From Thiocystis violacea (GTDB lineage: Bacteria; Pseudomonadota; Gammaproteobacteria; Chromatiales; Chromatiaceae), in NCBI RefSeq assembly GCF_016583575.1, contig NZ_NRRG01000037.1, positions 1 through 50,324 on the forward strand: a stretch of 50,324 bases of DNA, in the 5' to 3' direction. Each line of letters opens with the position of its first letter. Position 1 is the first letter of the stretch. Positions 1-10,129 of this stretch are shown piece by piece. The position numbers and the translations under genes are program-made. Below the pieces are notes generated by a model, which was not told the DNA's origin, made no database searches, and saw only the letters and a list, made by a program, of their open reading frames with translations.

Positions 1-2
1 CC

Positions 3-140
3 CCGCCCTTCGGCGCGACGATGAGCGCGACACAGGCCAATCCAGGGTTCGATGCTAACCCTACCCTGGCGATCGGCGACCTGATCCGGCAGACCGGCAC
101 GGCGACGAGTCGCTCGATCGCGAGCGGCGGGGAAGGCTGA
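3..140 (+). CDS. possible 3' end of an unidentified gene
   Basis: A reading frame is open from the window edge to a TGA at 138-140 and encodes 45 residues ending in SGGEG. No family is recognisable and there is no internal evidence for a start. It may be the C-terminus of a gene outside the window or chance open frame in GC-rich DNA. Low confidence. Confidence 0.25.
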   Translation, partial: PPFGATMSATQANPGFDANPTLAIGDLIRQTGTATSRSIASGGEG

Positions 141-255
141 GGCTCTTGTCCGGGGCCCGTGACGACTTGGCTCCCGAGGTTGCCGATGACCCGGCGGTCC
201 TGGAAACGGGTTCGCGACCGTCTCGGCATCCTTCCACGTTGACCCGACCGGGGAT

Positions 256-966
256 CTACCAGGCGATCGGCTCGCCCTGTCGAAAGAACCCGCCGCTCGG
301 TCCATCGTCCGGGAGGGTCGCGGCCCAGACGATCCCGCGCGCGCCCTCTTCCACCGCCAGGTAGGCATTGGGACCGCCCATATCGGTGCGCACCCAACCG
401 GGACAGACCGAGTTCACCTTGACGGTGGTGCCGTTCAACTCATCGGCGAGGATCCGGGTCAGAGCGTTGAGCGAAACCTTCGACAGTCGATAGCCGGGGC
501 AGCCACCGTTCATTTCGGCAAGCTGGCCCATGCCCGAGGAGACGTTGACCACCCGGCCGCGCCCCGCCATCAGCGGGATCAAGGCCTGGCAGAGCCGCAA
601 AGGTCCCAGGGTATTGGTCTCGAACGACTCCCGAACCCGCGCGAGGTCGGTCCGGAAGACGCTGGCCTCCGGGGTTCCAGGAGCCGGATCGCCGAAAATC
701 CCGGCGTTGTTCACCAGAACATCGAGTCGGCCGATTCCTCGCACCGTTTCGGCTAGGGCGCGGACGGACGCCTCGTCGGTGATGTCCAGGGGATGAAAGC
801 GGATCGACCCTCCTTGAGTCGTCAGCGCTTCCGCGGCGGCGCGGCCATCGGGCTCGCGCCGCGCCGTAAGGAGAACCAGATAGCCCAAGGCCGCGAGCTG
901 ACGGCTGGTTTCCAGACCCAGGCCGCGGTTGGCCCCGGTGACAACGGCGACAGGCGGTTCGGACAC
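256..966 (-). CDS. short-chain dehydrogenase/reductase (SDR)
   Basis: A 236-residue classical SDR, the usual length for the family, and probably an NADPH-dependent carbonyl-reductase-like cytosolic enzyme. Visible motifs are the dinucleotide loop TGANRGLG at 10-17, NNAG at 86-89, serines at 143-144, and the catalytic pair Y159/K163 in YRLSK. After the active site comes the usual PGWVRTDMGG stretch. The GTG start is supported by GGAG about 7 nt upstream. It stands alone on the minus strand, convergent with nothing obvious and separated from cbbR by about 380 bp, so the neighbours do not indicate its substrate. The family call is firm; the substrate is unknown. Confidence 0.9.
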   Translation of the reverse strand: MSEPPVAVVTGANRGLGLETSRQLAALGYLVLLTARREPDGRAAAEALTTQGGSIRFHPLDITDEASVRALAETVRGIGRLDVLVNNAGIFGDPAPGTPEASVFRTDLARVRESFETNTLGPLRLCQALIPLMAGRGRVVNVSSGMGQLAEMNGGCPGYRLSKVSLNALTRILADELNGTTVKVNSVCPGWVRTDMGGPNAYLAVEEGARGIVWAATLPDDGPSGGFFRQGEPIAW

Positions 967-1091
967 GGCAATCTCCGGCGTATGGATCGGGCGTAATGGG
1001 ACACATAGGGCACGCGATCCAGGGACTCAAGCGCTGAGCCCATTTCCCGGGGCTCGCGATCGACCCATGGCTGATAGGCTGAGCGTTGGGT

Positions 1092-1178
1092 AGTGCCCTA
1101 ATCTATAGGATGAGAAGAATTATTTATCGTTATTGGCCAAAGACTTACGCAGACCTTCATCCTATAGATTGGGGCACT
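1092..1178. repeat. 87-bp unit with 22-bp terminal inverted repeats
   Basis: The arms 1092-1113 and 1157-1178 are 22 nt each and pair with a single mismatch. The roughly 43-nt centre is AT-rich. It sits in the gene-free stretch 967-1345 between the SDR gene and the 3' end of cbbR. It could be a MITE-like miniature element, the scar of an insertion sequence, or a long hairpin terminator. There is no T-tract, and I see no clear target-site duplication. Apart from this unit the 967-1345 gap holds nothing I can identify. Confidence 0.6.
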
Positions 1179-1345
1179 GCCACAAGTGGATGAGGTTCTG
1201 TTATCCGAAAATCCCAGACGTAATCACGTTCTGCTCGCCACAATCCAATTTACCCCATTGATCGTGTGTGTCAATTCATGGAGACGCAATGAAATGGGAT
1301 ATGCTGATCGTTCGTGGCAGGGCAATATGAGGTAATGGTATGGGT

Positions 1346-2266
1346 CTACCCCCAGTGGCAGGGTAGCTCCGCCGCGTACCGAGGAGCCTCCTTGAGATAG
1401 TCGAGGAAGGTGCTCGTGACGACCGACAAGCGCTTGCCGGCGGGATAGACGACGAACCAATGGCGGACGATCGGGAATCCCTCGACGTCCAAGATCGCGA
1501 ACTGGCCCATGGGTGCGTCGAGCGTCAGGGTGTGGCGCGATAGGACGGACAGGCCCAGCCCACCCACGATGGCCTGCTTGATGGCCTCGTTGCTGCCAAG
1601 CTCCATGCGCACGTTCAGCCGTAAGCCGCGATCGGCGAAGATCCGCTCGAGGGCCGCGCGGGTTCCCGAGCCCTGCTCTCGCACCAGAAATGGCTCTTGG
1701 GCGACGCGCTCGAGCGTGATCTTCTGCTCGCCGACCAGCGGGTGCCGGGCGGGTGCGAGCACGACCAGTGGGTTTTCGAGAAAGGCCTCCGCCACGATGT
1801 CGAGGTCCTCCGGCGGTCGGCCAAGGATATAGAGATCGTCCTCGTTGGCGGCGAGGCGCTCCAGCACATGCTCGCGGTTGGCGACCTTCAGCGACACCTC
1901 GATCCCTGGGTACTGCTGCCAGAAAGGCCCGAGCAGGCGTGGCGCGAAGTACTTCGCGGTTGTCACCACGGCAATCTTGAGCCGGCCCTGCTTCAGGCCC
2001 TTCAGGTCGGCGAGCGTCATCTCGAAGCGCTCGAAATGGTCCAGCAGCTCGTGGGTGAATCCTTGGAGCGCGCGGCCGGCGTCCGTCAGATACATCTTCT
2101 TGCCCACCTGCTCGCACAGCGGCAAGCCAACCGCGTCCGTGAGCTTCTTGATCTGCATCGAGACTGTGGGCTGCGTAAGGTGAAGCTCTTCGGCGGCGCG
2201 CGTAAAGCTGCCGAGCCGGGCGATGGCCTCGAACACTTCGAGCTGACGCAGGGTACTGTGGCGCAT
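1346..2266 (-). CDS. cbbR: LysR-type transcriptional regulator CbbR
   Basis: A LysR-family regulator of 306 residues, transcribed divergently from cbbL, which is the standard position for CbbR, the activator of the Calvin-cycle operon. The N-terminal winged helix reads LRQLEVFEAIARLGSF then AAEELHLTQPTVSMQIKKL, and the effector-binding domain follows. I chose the Met at 2266 because GGAAG lies about 6 nt upstream and the protein then begins MRHSTLRQLEVF as CbbR proteins do. An in-frame ATG at 2284 would add six residues but lies at the edge of the presumed operator and has no ribosome-binding site. Family knowledge: CbbR binds the cbbR-cbbL intergenic region and responds to metabolites of the cycle or to NADPH. 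Confidence 0.93.
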   Translation of the reverse strand: MRHSTLRQLEVFEAIARLGSFTRAAEELHLTQPTVSMQIKKLTDAVGLPLCEQVGKKMYLTDAGRALQGFTHELLDHFERFEMTLADLKGLKQGRLKIAVVTTAKYFAPRLLGPFWQQYPGIEVSLKVANREHVLERLAANEDDLYILGRPPEDLDIVAEAFLENPLVVLAPARHPLVGEQKITLERVAQEPFLVREQGSGTRAALERIFADRGLRLNVRMELGSNEAIKQAIVGGLGLSVLSRHTLTLDAPMGQFAILDVEGFPIVRHWFVVYPAGKRLSVVTSTFLDYLKEAPRYAAELPCHWG

Positions 2267-2284
2267 CGTGGCTTCCAGAATCAT

Positions 2285-2302
2285 GATAGATGATCGTCTA
2301 TC
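2285..2302. promoter_or_regulatory. 18-bp palindrome, candidate CbbR operator
   Basis: The 18 bases read GATAGATGATCGTCTATC and are self-complementary except for one symmetrical pair. They lie directly upstream of the chosen cbbR start and about 180 bp upstream of cbbL, within the 215-bp divergent control region. LysR regulators bind dyads of this kind. A TTGACT at 2319-2324 could be a -35 box for cbbL, but I see no convincing -10 box. Confidence 0.5.
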
Positions 2303-2457
2303 GTAGCAATCAAAAGAATTGACTGTTATCGATGCTTTCCCTTTGGCACCCTCTCATCACGCGCTGCGGTCGACCTGACGTCTGCGCTTGCGATCCGAAT
2401 CTTGGGAGGCACCCAGGTCTTGAGCGGGATCACCGAACGACGTTTTCGCCACACTAA

Positions 2458-3960
<1,503 letters not shown>

Positions 3961-3984
3961 GCAAACCTGCCAGGAGCACTCATC

Positions 3985-4419
3985 ATGATGACCAATCACG
4001 GCAACCGCGTCACGCAGGGCCAGTTCTCCTTCCTGCCCGATCTCAGTGACGAGCAGATCACCGCGCAGATCAAGTACGCGCTCAAGAACGGCTGGGCCGT
4101 CAATGTGGAGTACACGGACGATCCGCATCCGCGCAACACCTATTGGGAAATGTTCGGCATGCCCATGTTCGATCTCAAAGACCCTGCGGGGATCCTCATG
4201 GAGATCAACCACTGTCGCGAGACCTTCCCAAACCACTATGTCCGGGTGACGGCGTTCGACAGCACGCGGGGCTGGGAATCGCCGCGCATGTCCTTCATCG
4301 TCAATCGACCGGACAAGGAGCCGGGCTTCCGACTGGTCCGAGAAGAGCGCGGCGGGCGCAGCATGGGCTACACCATCGCCCCCTACGCCGCCGACCGGCC
4401 GGAAGGCGAGCGCTACTGA
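3985..4419 (+). CDS. cbbS: ribulose bisphosphate carboxylase small subunit, form IC
   Basis: The small subunit of the L8S8 RuBisCO, 144 residues. Form IC small subunits are longer than green-type ones because of a C-terminal extension, here the tail beginning near [11 protein letters not shown] and ending [11 protein letters not shown]. The core contains NGWAVNVEY and the [14 protein letters not shown] segment typical of the family. It begins 24 bp after cbbL with AGGAG about 8 nt before the first of two tandem ATGs (3985 and 3988). It is co-transcribed with cbbL. Confidence 0.97.
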   Translation: MMTNHGNRVTQGQFSFLPDLSDEQITAQIKYALKNGWAVNVEYTDDPHPRNTYWEMFGMPMFDLKDPAGILMEINHCRETFPNHYVRVTAFDSTRGWESPRMSFIVNRPDKEPGFRLVREERGGRSMGYTIAPYAADRPEGERY

Positions 4420-4436
4420 CGCCGTCGCATAGCGTC

Positions 4437-4502
4437 GGCTGGGCGGGGCTCGCGAAGCCCAGCGTTGCGGGGGAGGCTGGGCTTCGTCAGCCCCGCCTAG
4501 CC
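4437..4502 (+). other. long GC-rich stem-loop in the cbbS-cbbX gap
   Basis: Arms 4437-4463 and 4476-4502 are 27 nt each and pair with three mismatches around a 12-nt loop. There is no T-tract after the stem, so it is unlikely to be a strong intrinsic terminator. Between abundant RuBisCO subunits and a catalytic activase, such a stem could protect the cbbLS message from 3' decay and lower cbbX expression. It could also be a REP-like dispersed repeat. Both readings are inference. Confidence 0.6.
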
Positions 4503-4537
4503 CCTCTGAGCTGTCTGAACATTCAGCGGAGCGATCC

Positions 4538-5518
4538 ATGGGTAAGAGTGACGATGCCGTCGCGGCCATCGTGTCGCGCCACGCTCAAGAGGACGGAGTG
4601 GTCGATCTTGAGGCCGAATTCAGGGCGTCGAACATCCAGGAAGTGCTCGACACGCTCGACCGCGAGCTCATCGGCTTGATGCCGATCAAGACGCGCATCC
4701 GCGAGATCGCGGCCCTTCTGCTCGTCGAGCGGTTGCGCAAGCAGTTCGCGCTGACCTCCGAGACCCCGACGCTGCACATGTGCTTCACCGGCAACCCGGG
4801 CACCGGCAAGACGACGGTCGCGATGCGCATGGGCGAGATTCTCAAGCGTCTGGGCTACGTCCGCGAAGGCCATCTGGTGACCGTCACACGCGATGACCTG
4901 GTCGGCCAGTACATCGGCCACACCGCGCCCAAGACCAAGGAGGTGATCAAGAAGGCCATGGGCGGCGTCCTCTTCATTGACGAGGCCTACTACCTCTACA
5001 AGCCGGAAAACGAGCGCGACTATGGCGCCGAGTCGATCGAAATCCTGCTGCAGATCATGGAGAACCATCGCGACGATCTGGTCGTGATCCTGGCCGGCTA
5101 CAAGGACAAGATGGACCAGTTCTTCATGAGCAATCCCGGCATGCGCTCACGCATCGCCCATCATCTCGACTTTCCGGACTACAGCGCGGACGAGTTGATG
5201 GCGATCACGAAGCTGATGCTCGCGGATCAAAGCTATCGCCTCAGCCCGGAGGCGGAGCGGGCCTTGGCCGAATACGTTCCGCTGCGGATGGCGCTGCCGC
5301 ACTTCGCCAACGCACGCTCCATCCGCAATGCGCTGGACCGTGCGCGCTTGCGTCACGCCAACCGCCTCTTCGCGGCACGCAGCCAGGCACTCACCCGGAG
5401 CGACCTCATGACGATCGAAGCCGCCGACATCCGCGCCAGTCGCGTGTTTCGCGAAGGCACGCCGGACGGAGTGCCCGCCGCCGTCGGGCTCGTCACTGGG
5501 CAGGGGGATTTGAGATGA
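4538..5518 (+). CDS. cbbX: red-type RuBisCO activase CbbX (AAA+ ATPase)
   Basis: A 326-residue AAA+ protein that remodels inhibited red-type RuBisCO using ATP. Walker A is GNPGTGKT at 85-92, the pore loop YIG is near 125-127, Walker B is FIDEAYY at 146-152, and the sensor/arginine region lies in [20 protein letters not shown] 4538 is preceded by GGAG at 8 nt. It lies 118 bp after cbbS across a strong stem-loop and overlaps the next gene by ATGA. Its presence independently supports the form IC assignment of cbbL. Confidence 0.97.
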   Translation: MGKSDDAVAAIVSRHAQEDGVVDLEAEFRASNIQEVLDTLDRELIGLMPIKTRIREIAALLLVERLRKQFALTSETPTLHMCFTGNPGTGKTTVAMRMGEILKRLGYVREGHLVTVTRDDLVGQYIGHTAPKTKEVIKKAMGGVLFIDEAYYLYKPENERDYGAESIEILLQIMENHRDDLVVILAGYKDKMDQFFMSNPGMRSRIAHHLDFPDYSADELMAITKLMLADQSYRLSPEAERALAEYVPLRMALPHFANARSIRNALDRARLRHANRLFAARSQALTRSDLMTIEAADIRASRVFREGTPDGVPAAVGLVTGQGDLR

Positions 5519-5952
5519 CGGCGATGCCGCGCTTACCCGCTCTGCGGTCCTTCCCCAAAACGGTCGATGCCCAGTGCTACAACCGCGTGCGTTTGGCGCT
5601 GCGTCGGTTGGGTTGTCCGCTCCGGGTCTTCCTACCCCAGCTCCGCGGTCTAGAGGCCATTCTCGAAGATCGCCGCTGGCTGTGCGTTGACAGGCGACAC
5701 GACGATCTTCCCCTCTTGGCGTGGCTCGATTTTGGAGTCGCCGGACGCGACGCTGTCCTGGAGCCGATCGCGTGCCGGATCGAGCTTTACACCTGGCAAT
5801 CCGGGCTCATCATGGGTCCTGCGCTGGAGGCGCTCGATCAGGCCACGCATGAGGCGCTCACCCATTCGCCTCTTCGGCCGCCGGGCTCACCGCGGATCGT
5901 TGATTTGAAGGAGCGGCGAAGGGAATCCGCTGGGAGAGGCACCAGACTTTAG
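5515..5952 (+). CDS. unknown protein translationally coupled to cbbX
   Basis: A 145-residue protein that I do not recognise. Its start overlaps the cbbX stop as ATGA, so it is almost certainly translated from the cbb message. The protein is rich in Arg and Leu and has no signal peptide or clear membrane segment. A central block ([18 protein letters not shown], then [19 protein letters not shown]) looks folded, while the last 25 residues are basic and probably disordered. A role in RuBisCO assembly or repair would fit its position but has no direct support. The region after it, to 6224, holds nothing I can identify. Confidence 0.65.
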   Translation: MTAMPRLPALRSFPKTVDAQCYNRVRLALRRLGCPLRVFLPQLRGLEAILEDRRWLCVDRRHDDLPLLAWLDFGVAGRDAVLEPIACRIELYTWQSGLIMGPALEALDQATHEALTHSPLRPPGSPRIVDLKERRRESAGRGTRL

Positions 5953-6224
5953 CCTCGCCCAATCCGGCCCGAACGCCTGTTTGGGCGTGCTCTATGACGG
6001 GTTTTCGCCTCAGCATGTAAAGCCCAAGGGCATAAGCGCGGGTTTCGATCGGGCCAGCACTCATTCAGGTTTCCTTTCCGGAGGCCGGACGCACGTTAAC
6101 CAGTCACGGGGTCTCCGCCGGAATCTGGATGACGGCTGTCCTGTGTCCTTTCGACCATCGCCAAGACCGGACGATGAGGGCGGTCACCCCTTCCGGCAAC
6201 TTACTACTTGGAGGAGCCGCACCA

Positions 6225-6455
6225 ATGAATCTTCCGACACTCGTATCAGGTCGTTGCTGCGGGGGACCGGTCATGGCACTCTCGCTAGGCTTGATCTCCT
6301 TCGGCGCCGCTTTCTCCTTCCTGTCTGCCGCCGCATTGGGCATGGCCTTCACAGGCATAGGGCTCGCAACGCTCGCTCTCTGCTGGTGGCTCGGTCAAAC
6401 CCGCTGTGCCCCCACACGAACGGGTACCCCGAACGGCCCCCAACGGCCCAGATAG
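6225..6455 (+). CDS. small membrane protein
   Basis: 76 residues, with a strong GGAGGAG ribosome-binding site about 8 nt upstream of ATG 6225. The product has two hydrophobic stretches (around MALSLGLISFGAAFSF and GMAFTGIGLATLALCWWLG) separated by a few small residues, so it probably forms one or two membrane helices, and it has an Arg/Pro-rich tail. No family is recognised. The frame is open further upstream, but the ribosome-binding site decides the start. The following 280 bp to 6737 show no gene. Confidence 0.5.
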   Translation: MNLPTLVSGRCCGGPVMALSLGLISFGAAFSFLSAAALGMAFTGIGLATLALCWWLGQTRCAPTRTGTPNGPQRPR

Positions 6456-6737
6456 GGGTTTGCTCGCGATACGTGTGAATTCTTGGCGTCTGTCCAAGAC
6501 GTTCCGATTGAATGACATAGGGTCTCTGAACGGTGTACTACGGGTGCACTGCCCAGAAACCGCGTTTGCGCCTTCCAAAGCGAAGACCAAAACAGCAACT
6601 ATCTATTTTCACTTGGAAAACTTTTTGGACGGACGCTTAGAAACGAGACGGGTGAGGGTGGAGCACAGGCGCTTGCGGTTGTAGAACGGGTCTGATCAGG
6701 ATACGTGCAAACTTCTGCAAGCTCGGTCAGCGTTCAC

Positions 6738-7226
6738 CTACTCACCAACCTCGCGCAGGAGACTCTGCACGATCTCGTCGGAGGCGTAGAGCCCGGTCTC
6801 CCGTAGCTTCTGGATGATTGGTCCTGCGCGATCGATCAGTCCCGCGACCTTCGCTCGACCCACGATCCCCAAGGTTCCGATGATCGCAAGCCCCATGGCC
6901 TTCGCGCAGCGTCGGGCCTGCAAGTCGTCGATGACTACCCGGTCTGCGGAATGTGTAACGGCGTGGCTGATGACTTGGGTCTCACCAGCACCGAGGTCCC
7001 AGCTGAGGATGTTCGCTGGCGGGATTTCGTCGTCTACGACGATTGCAAACTCGAGTGCCGTCAATGTTTGGACCGACCGCTCACCGTCTGGTTTGGCGCT
7101 GACCTCTCGGATCACGGATCGGGGCACGGCGATCTGCCCCGCCAAGGCTCCGAGCAGATGGATTTGATCGACCTTGCCGAGCAAGATCAGCGGCGAAGCG
7201 TTGATGACCGAGCGACTAGGCACCAT
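6738..7226 (-). CDS. DUF3368 / PIN-like toxin
   Basis: 162 residues. The pattern SVINASPLILLGKV at the N-terminus and VIDDLQARRCAKAMGL then IIGTLGIVGRAK in the second half match the DUF3368 group of PIN-fold nucleases, which act as toxins in toxin-antitoxin modules. The conserved acidic residues in DDEIPP, DLGAGE and VIDD are present. It overlaps the end of the upstream UPF0175 gene by 11 bp, the standard antitoxin-first arrangement for this pair. Family knowledge predicts RNase activity neutralised by the antitoxin. The module borders a Tn3-type resolvase and may be a passenger of that element. Confidence 0.85.
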   Translation of the reverse strand: MVPSRSVINASPLILLGKVDQIHLLGALAGQIAVPRSVIREVSAKPDGERSVQTLTALEFAIVVDDEIPPANILSWDLGAGETQVISHAVTHSADRVVIDDLQARRCAKAMGLAIIGTLGIVGRAKVAGLIDRAGPIIQKLRETGLYASDEIVQSLLREVGE

Positions 7227-7470
7227 GGATCTCGCCGGCGAGTTCGTCTTCCGTGACTTGGCAGGCCGGGACCTTGCGGCGGCGGAGTTCCTCCAAGAAT
7301 TCCGCTCGGGTCAGCTCGGCGAGCTCGGCCGCTTTCCCCTGCGAGACGATCCCTTGTGCGTACCACTGAACCGCCGCAGCGATGCGCATCTCTTGCGCAA
7401 ACTCTCCGGGCGCTAGGCGCAATGCGCCGAAGGCCGACGCATCGAAGTCGAAGGTGATCGTCGTTGTCAT
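7216..7470 (-). CDS. UPF0175 family antitoxin
   Basis: 84 residues. The sequence LRLAPGEFAQEMRIAAAVQWY followed by GIVSQGKAAELAELTRAEFLE is characteristic of UPF0175, a helix-turn-helix antitoxin paired with DUF3368 toxins. The frame is open far upstream to 7752, but that extension overlaps the resolvase gene antisense-free region and lacks family similarity. ATG 7470, giving MTTTITFDFD, is the natural start. The toxin gene begins before this one ends, which implies translational coupling. Confidence 0.85.
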   Translation of the reverse strand: MTTTITFDFDASAFGALRLAPGEFAQEMRIAAAVQWYAQGIVSQGKAAELAELTRAEFLEELRRRKVPACQVTEDELAGEIHGA

Positions 7471-7508
7471 GGCTTCGCCCACGGTTGTCACTGGTTCAGG
7501 TTGCGGAT

Positions 7509-8114
7509 TCAAGGTCCTGGATTCGAGGCTGGTCCGTGCACGACACGTTGCACAGTGCTGACGCCAATTCCGAGTTCGATGGCGATCTTCTTGATGCCTT
7601 TGCCTTGCGAACGTTTTACTCGGATGCGCTCCTCGACGATCTCCGACGTGCGTGGTCGCCCAAGGGTCTTGCCCTGCGCCCGCGCTCGTTCCAGGCCGGC
7701 ACGAACCCGCTCGCGAATCATGGCCCGCTCGAACTCGGCGAATACCCCGCACATCTGGAACATGGCCTTGCCGGTCGCCGTCGTGGTGTCGATACCCTGT
7801 TGGTGCAGGTACAGATCGATGCCCTTGGCCTGAAGATCGGACAGCAGCGCCACGAGTTGCTGCAGCGATCGTCCCAGGCGATCCACTGACCAGGCCATCA
7901 CCAGATCGATCTCCCTCCGCACGATGGCGTCGTAGAGCCGGTCGTATCCCGGTCGCCGATCCCGTCCCTTCGCACCGCTGATGCCGTGGTCGATGTACTC
8001 GGCGGAGACGTGCCAGGCCATGCGCTCGGCGACGGCCCGCAATTCTTGGAGCTGGTTGTCGGGTGTTTGTTCGCCGGTCGAGACCCGCGCGTAGATGGCC
8101 ACCGGCTTCGTCAT
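7509..8114 (-). CDS. serine recombinase, Tn3-type resolvase
   Basis: 201 residues, within the normal size range of resolvases and invertases. The catalytic serine is S12 in YARVSTGEQ. The conserved arginines lie in GRDRRPGYDRL and WSVDRLGRSLQ, and MIRERVRAGLERA forms the long E helix. A C-terminal helix-turn-helix (GIKKIAIELGIGVSTVQRVV) would bind DNA. It is divergent from a Tn3-family transposase fragment across 135 bp, the normal place for a res site. Its role would be cointegrate resolution. The partner transposase is truncated, so the element is probably dead although this gene looks intact. Confidence 0.93.
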   Translation of the reverse strand: MTKPVAIYARVSTGEQTPDNQLQELRAVAERMAWHVSAEYIDHGISGAKGRDRRPGYDRLYDAIVRREIDLVMAWSVDRLGRSLQQLVALLSDLQAKGIDLYLHQQGIDTTTATGKAMFQMCGVFAEFERAMIRERVRAGLERARAQGKTLGRPRTSEIVEERIRVKRSQGKGIKKIAIELGIGVSTVQRVVHGPASNPGP

Positions 8115-8249
8115 GATCCTGAGCTTATACGAAAAACAGTTGGTTTTGGTACCCTCGGCGGCCCTCGCGTAAGCCCCTGAAATGCTGAGGCGCAGATCGG
8201 CCGATCTCGCTGGGGTTTTCCGTACCCCAGACCGGAGGGTTCAGCACGC
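8115..8249. promoter_or_regulatory. candidate res/control region between resolvase and transposase stub
   Basis: A 135-bp divergent intergenic region. Two related motifs of the form GGTTTT-N1-2-GTACC occur about 65 bp apart (near 8140 and 8214). The second is nearly palindromic with flanking GGGG and CCCC. In Tn3-like elements resolvase binds three dyads in this position. The assignment rests on location and these motifs only. Confidence 0.4.
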
Positions 8250-8490
8250 ATGGCATCGATCGTGCGCACCGCCTACCCGCGGTTCTCCCAAGAGCTCAGT
8301 GACCAGGAGCTCGACGCCCGCTTCGGCCCGACCGTTGAGGAAACCGAGCTGACGCTTTCGCAGAGTCAGGGCGATGAGGCGCGGCTGACGTTTCTCGTCC
8401 TGCTCAAGTCCAGACAACAGCTCAGCGACTTCCCGTTGCTGGACGAAGTGCCTGGGCAAATCGTCGCATTACTTGATCACCACGGGGCTT
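8250..8490 (+). pseudogene. N-terminal stub of a Tn3-family transposase
   Basis: The first 75 or so residues (RTAYPRFSQELSDQELDARF, then DEARLTFLVLLKSRQQL and VPGQIVALL) resemble the DUF4158 N-terminal domain of Tn3-family transposases, which are about 1000 residues long. After roughly 8480 the similarity stops and the frame runs on into unrelated sequence up to 9017. The catalytic DDE domain is absent. The stub was evidently cut by a deletion that joined it to a phospholipase-D-like remnant. Confidence 0.7.
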
Positions 8491-8940
8491 ACCCGCGCGC
8501 CGTGCACGGCCCTCGACGCGCGGCTCGAGGTTGCGCCGGGGGAGAGCGTCTCACCCATGGCGCGGTTCAAGGAATCGCCCGGGCCGGCGACCTTGCAGCA
8601 CATCCCCGGACTACCGGCCTCGCGTTTCGCGCTTCCATGGCCGGCAGCGAACGTCGGGGATCACTACTTCCAAGTCCACACCGAGGCCAACTACCGCGAC
8701 CTGGACGTCGCCGCCGGCGGCCCGGTGGTGCGGGAGATTTCCGGCGTCTTCGACCGCTTCTGGAACGGCCACTGGTCGGTACCCATCGGCGCCCTGGTGG
8801 ACCGGCCCGCTACCCAAGCGGATCTACAGCAGGCCCGGACGACCCTGCGCGAGCGCATCGCGGCAGACGACTATCCCTATCCGATCGATCAGGACGCCGC
8901 CGAGTTCAAGTCGATCCTGCGGATCATCGACGTTCAATGA
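8473..8940 (+). pseudogene. C-terminal remnant of a phospholipase D / cardiolipin synthase-like gene
   Basis: In this frame the segment NVGDHYFQVHTEANYRDLDV followed by GGPVVREISGVFDRFWNG and a DDYPYPIDQD tail matches the region after the first HKD motif of PLD-family proteins. Neither HKD motif is present, the N-terminal 50 residues look unrelated, and the protein stops at 8940. The fragment directly abuts the transposase stub. Nothing is recognisable between 8941 and 9134. Confidence 0.6.
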
Positions 8941-9134
8941 ATCCGCCGCGAGATCCTCTTCGACCATCCGCAACACGGCTTCCAGCAATGCCTCGCGCGG
9001 AAAGTCGTTATGGTTGACGAGGGTGGAGCCGAGCGCCGGATGCGAGCGAGCCATCGGCACCGCCAGTGCCCAATGGTCCGCATTGAGGTAGTACACCGTT
9101 CCAGCTTATTTTGCGTCTCCGTGCCGACTGCGAG

Positions 9135-10129
9135 CTACCGTTCCCGGCACTGAGTGTGTCGGCATGCTGCCGGAACGGCAGCAAAATTAGACGGAATGAG
9201 GTAGTAGCCCATCAACGCGCTGCCAGGGATGACTTGGTCGAAGAACAGCACTTGACTGTCGTTGCGGGCATCCACCCGGCTCAGTTTCCGGTAGCTGGAC
9301 TTGAGCACCGAGGAGATACGCTCGGGTTGCGGAAAGGTCACCAGCGAGTAATACGGCAATCCTGGGGGCAGCGGATGTTGTGCCAGCCAGGCCTGGCGGG
9401 TTCCCGGACGCAGGCTCTCGACCGCGCCGCCGTCGCCGGGCGGGCAGCGCGCGCCGGGCCAGTGTTGCAGCAAGGCCAGTTGTGACTGCTCGGCGTCATT
9501 GGCCAGTGGCGAGCCGCCGACCGCGCCCGCGACGCTGACGATGGCGGCCACCCGCGTGCGGATCTCTGGGTAGGACACCAGCGCCTCCAGGATGTCCGGT
9601 GCCCCCTTGGAGTAGCCGATCAGGACCAACCGCGGCGCTTCGCTCCCTAACGCCATCGGCATGAGGGCGTCGCGGATTTGGCGTGCATTGTGGGCGCTGC
9701 TCGACAATCCGCCCACCTTCAAGGTGATCTGGTCATAGCCGAAGTGGCGAACGTGCGCGGCGCCGCTGTGCTTGAGGTCGAGCCAGTCGGAGAAGCAGTC
9801 CCACCCGATGCCGGGCACCACAGCAGCGACCAGTCGGCGTCTCGATGGCCCCAGCGTCACCGGCGCACCCGTCCCCGCCGGCTCGGTTCCGTCGCGGGTG
9901 AGCGCCTCGTCGCAGGGTCGGTCATCCGGCAATGCGGTTCCGTGCTTCGTCAAGACCGCGCAGAAGATTTCCCGAAAACGCCCCCGTTGGTCCTGAATGC
10001 CAGCGTGGGAAGCCGGCATCAGGACGAGCGGCGGGAGGGCATGAGCGGTGGTGTCGAACAGCCGCTCAGGAGGATGGCCGACAGCAGCGCAAGCCGTGGG
10101 ATCAGAACGTCTCTGTGCGCCCAACACAA
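9135..10129 (-). pseudogene. alpha/beta-hydrolase lipoprotein, apparently frameshifted
   Basis: The main frame shows an alpha/beta-hydrolase-like protein: strand AAVVPGIGWDCF, the nucleophile elbow GYSKG followed by APDILEAL, and a second core strand VAAIVSVAGAVGG. It lacks a sensible N-terminus in this frame. In another frame just upstream a lipoprotein signal appears (LIPRLALLSAILLSGC), which stops at 10019-10021. Joining the two frames in about 10020-10050 would give a lipoprotein hydrolase, so a one-base frameshift there is likely, whether mutation or sequencing error. The start is uncertain; TTG 10129 is one choice. The frame of the main part is also open up to 10259. The substrate is unknown. 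Confidence 0.55.

Noticed and set aside
8824-9096. 90-residue minus-strand frame with plausible N-terminus
   Set aside because: It overlaps the phospholipase-D remnant antisense, has no recognised family, and only its first 50 residues look protein-like.
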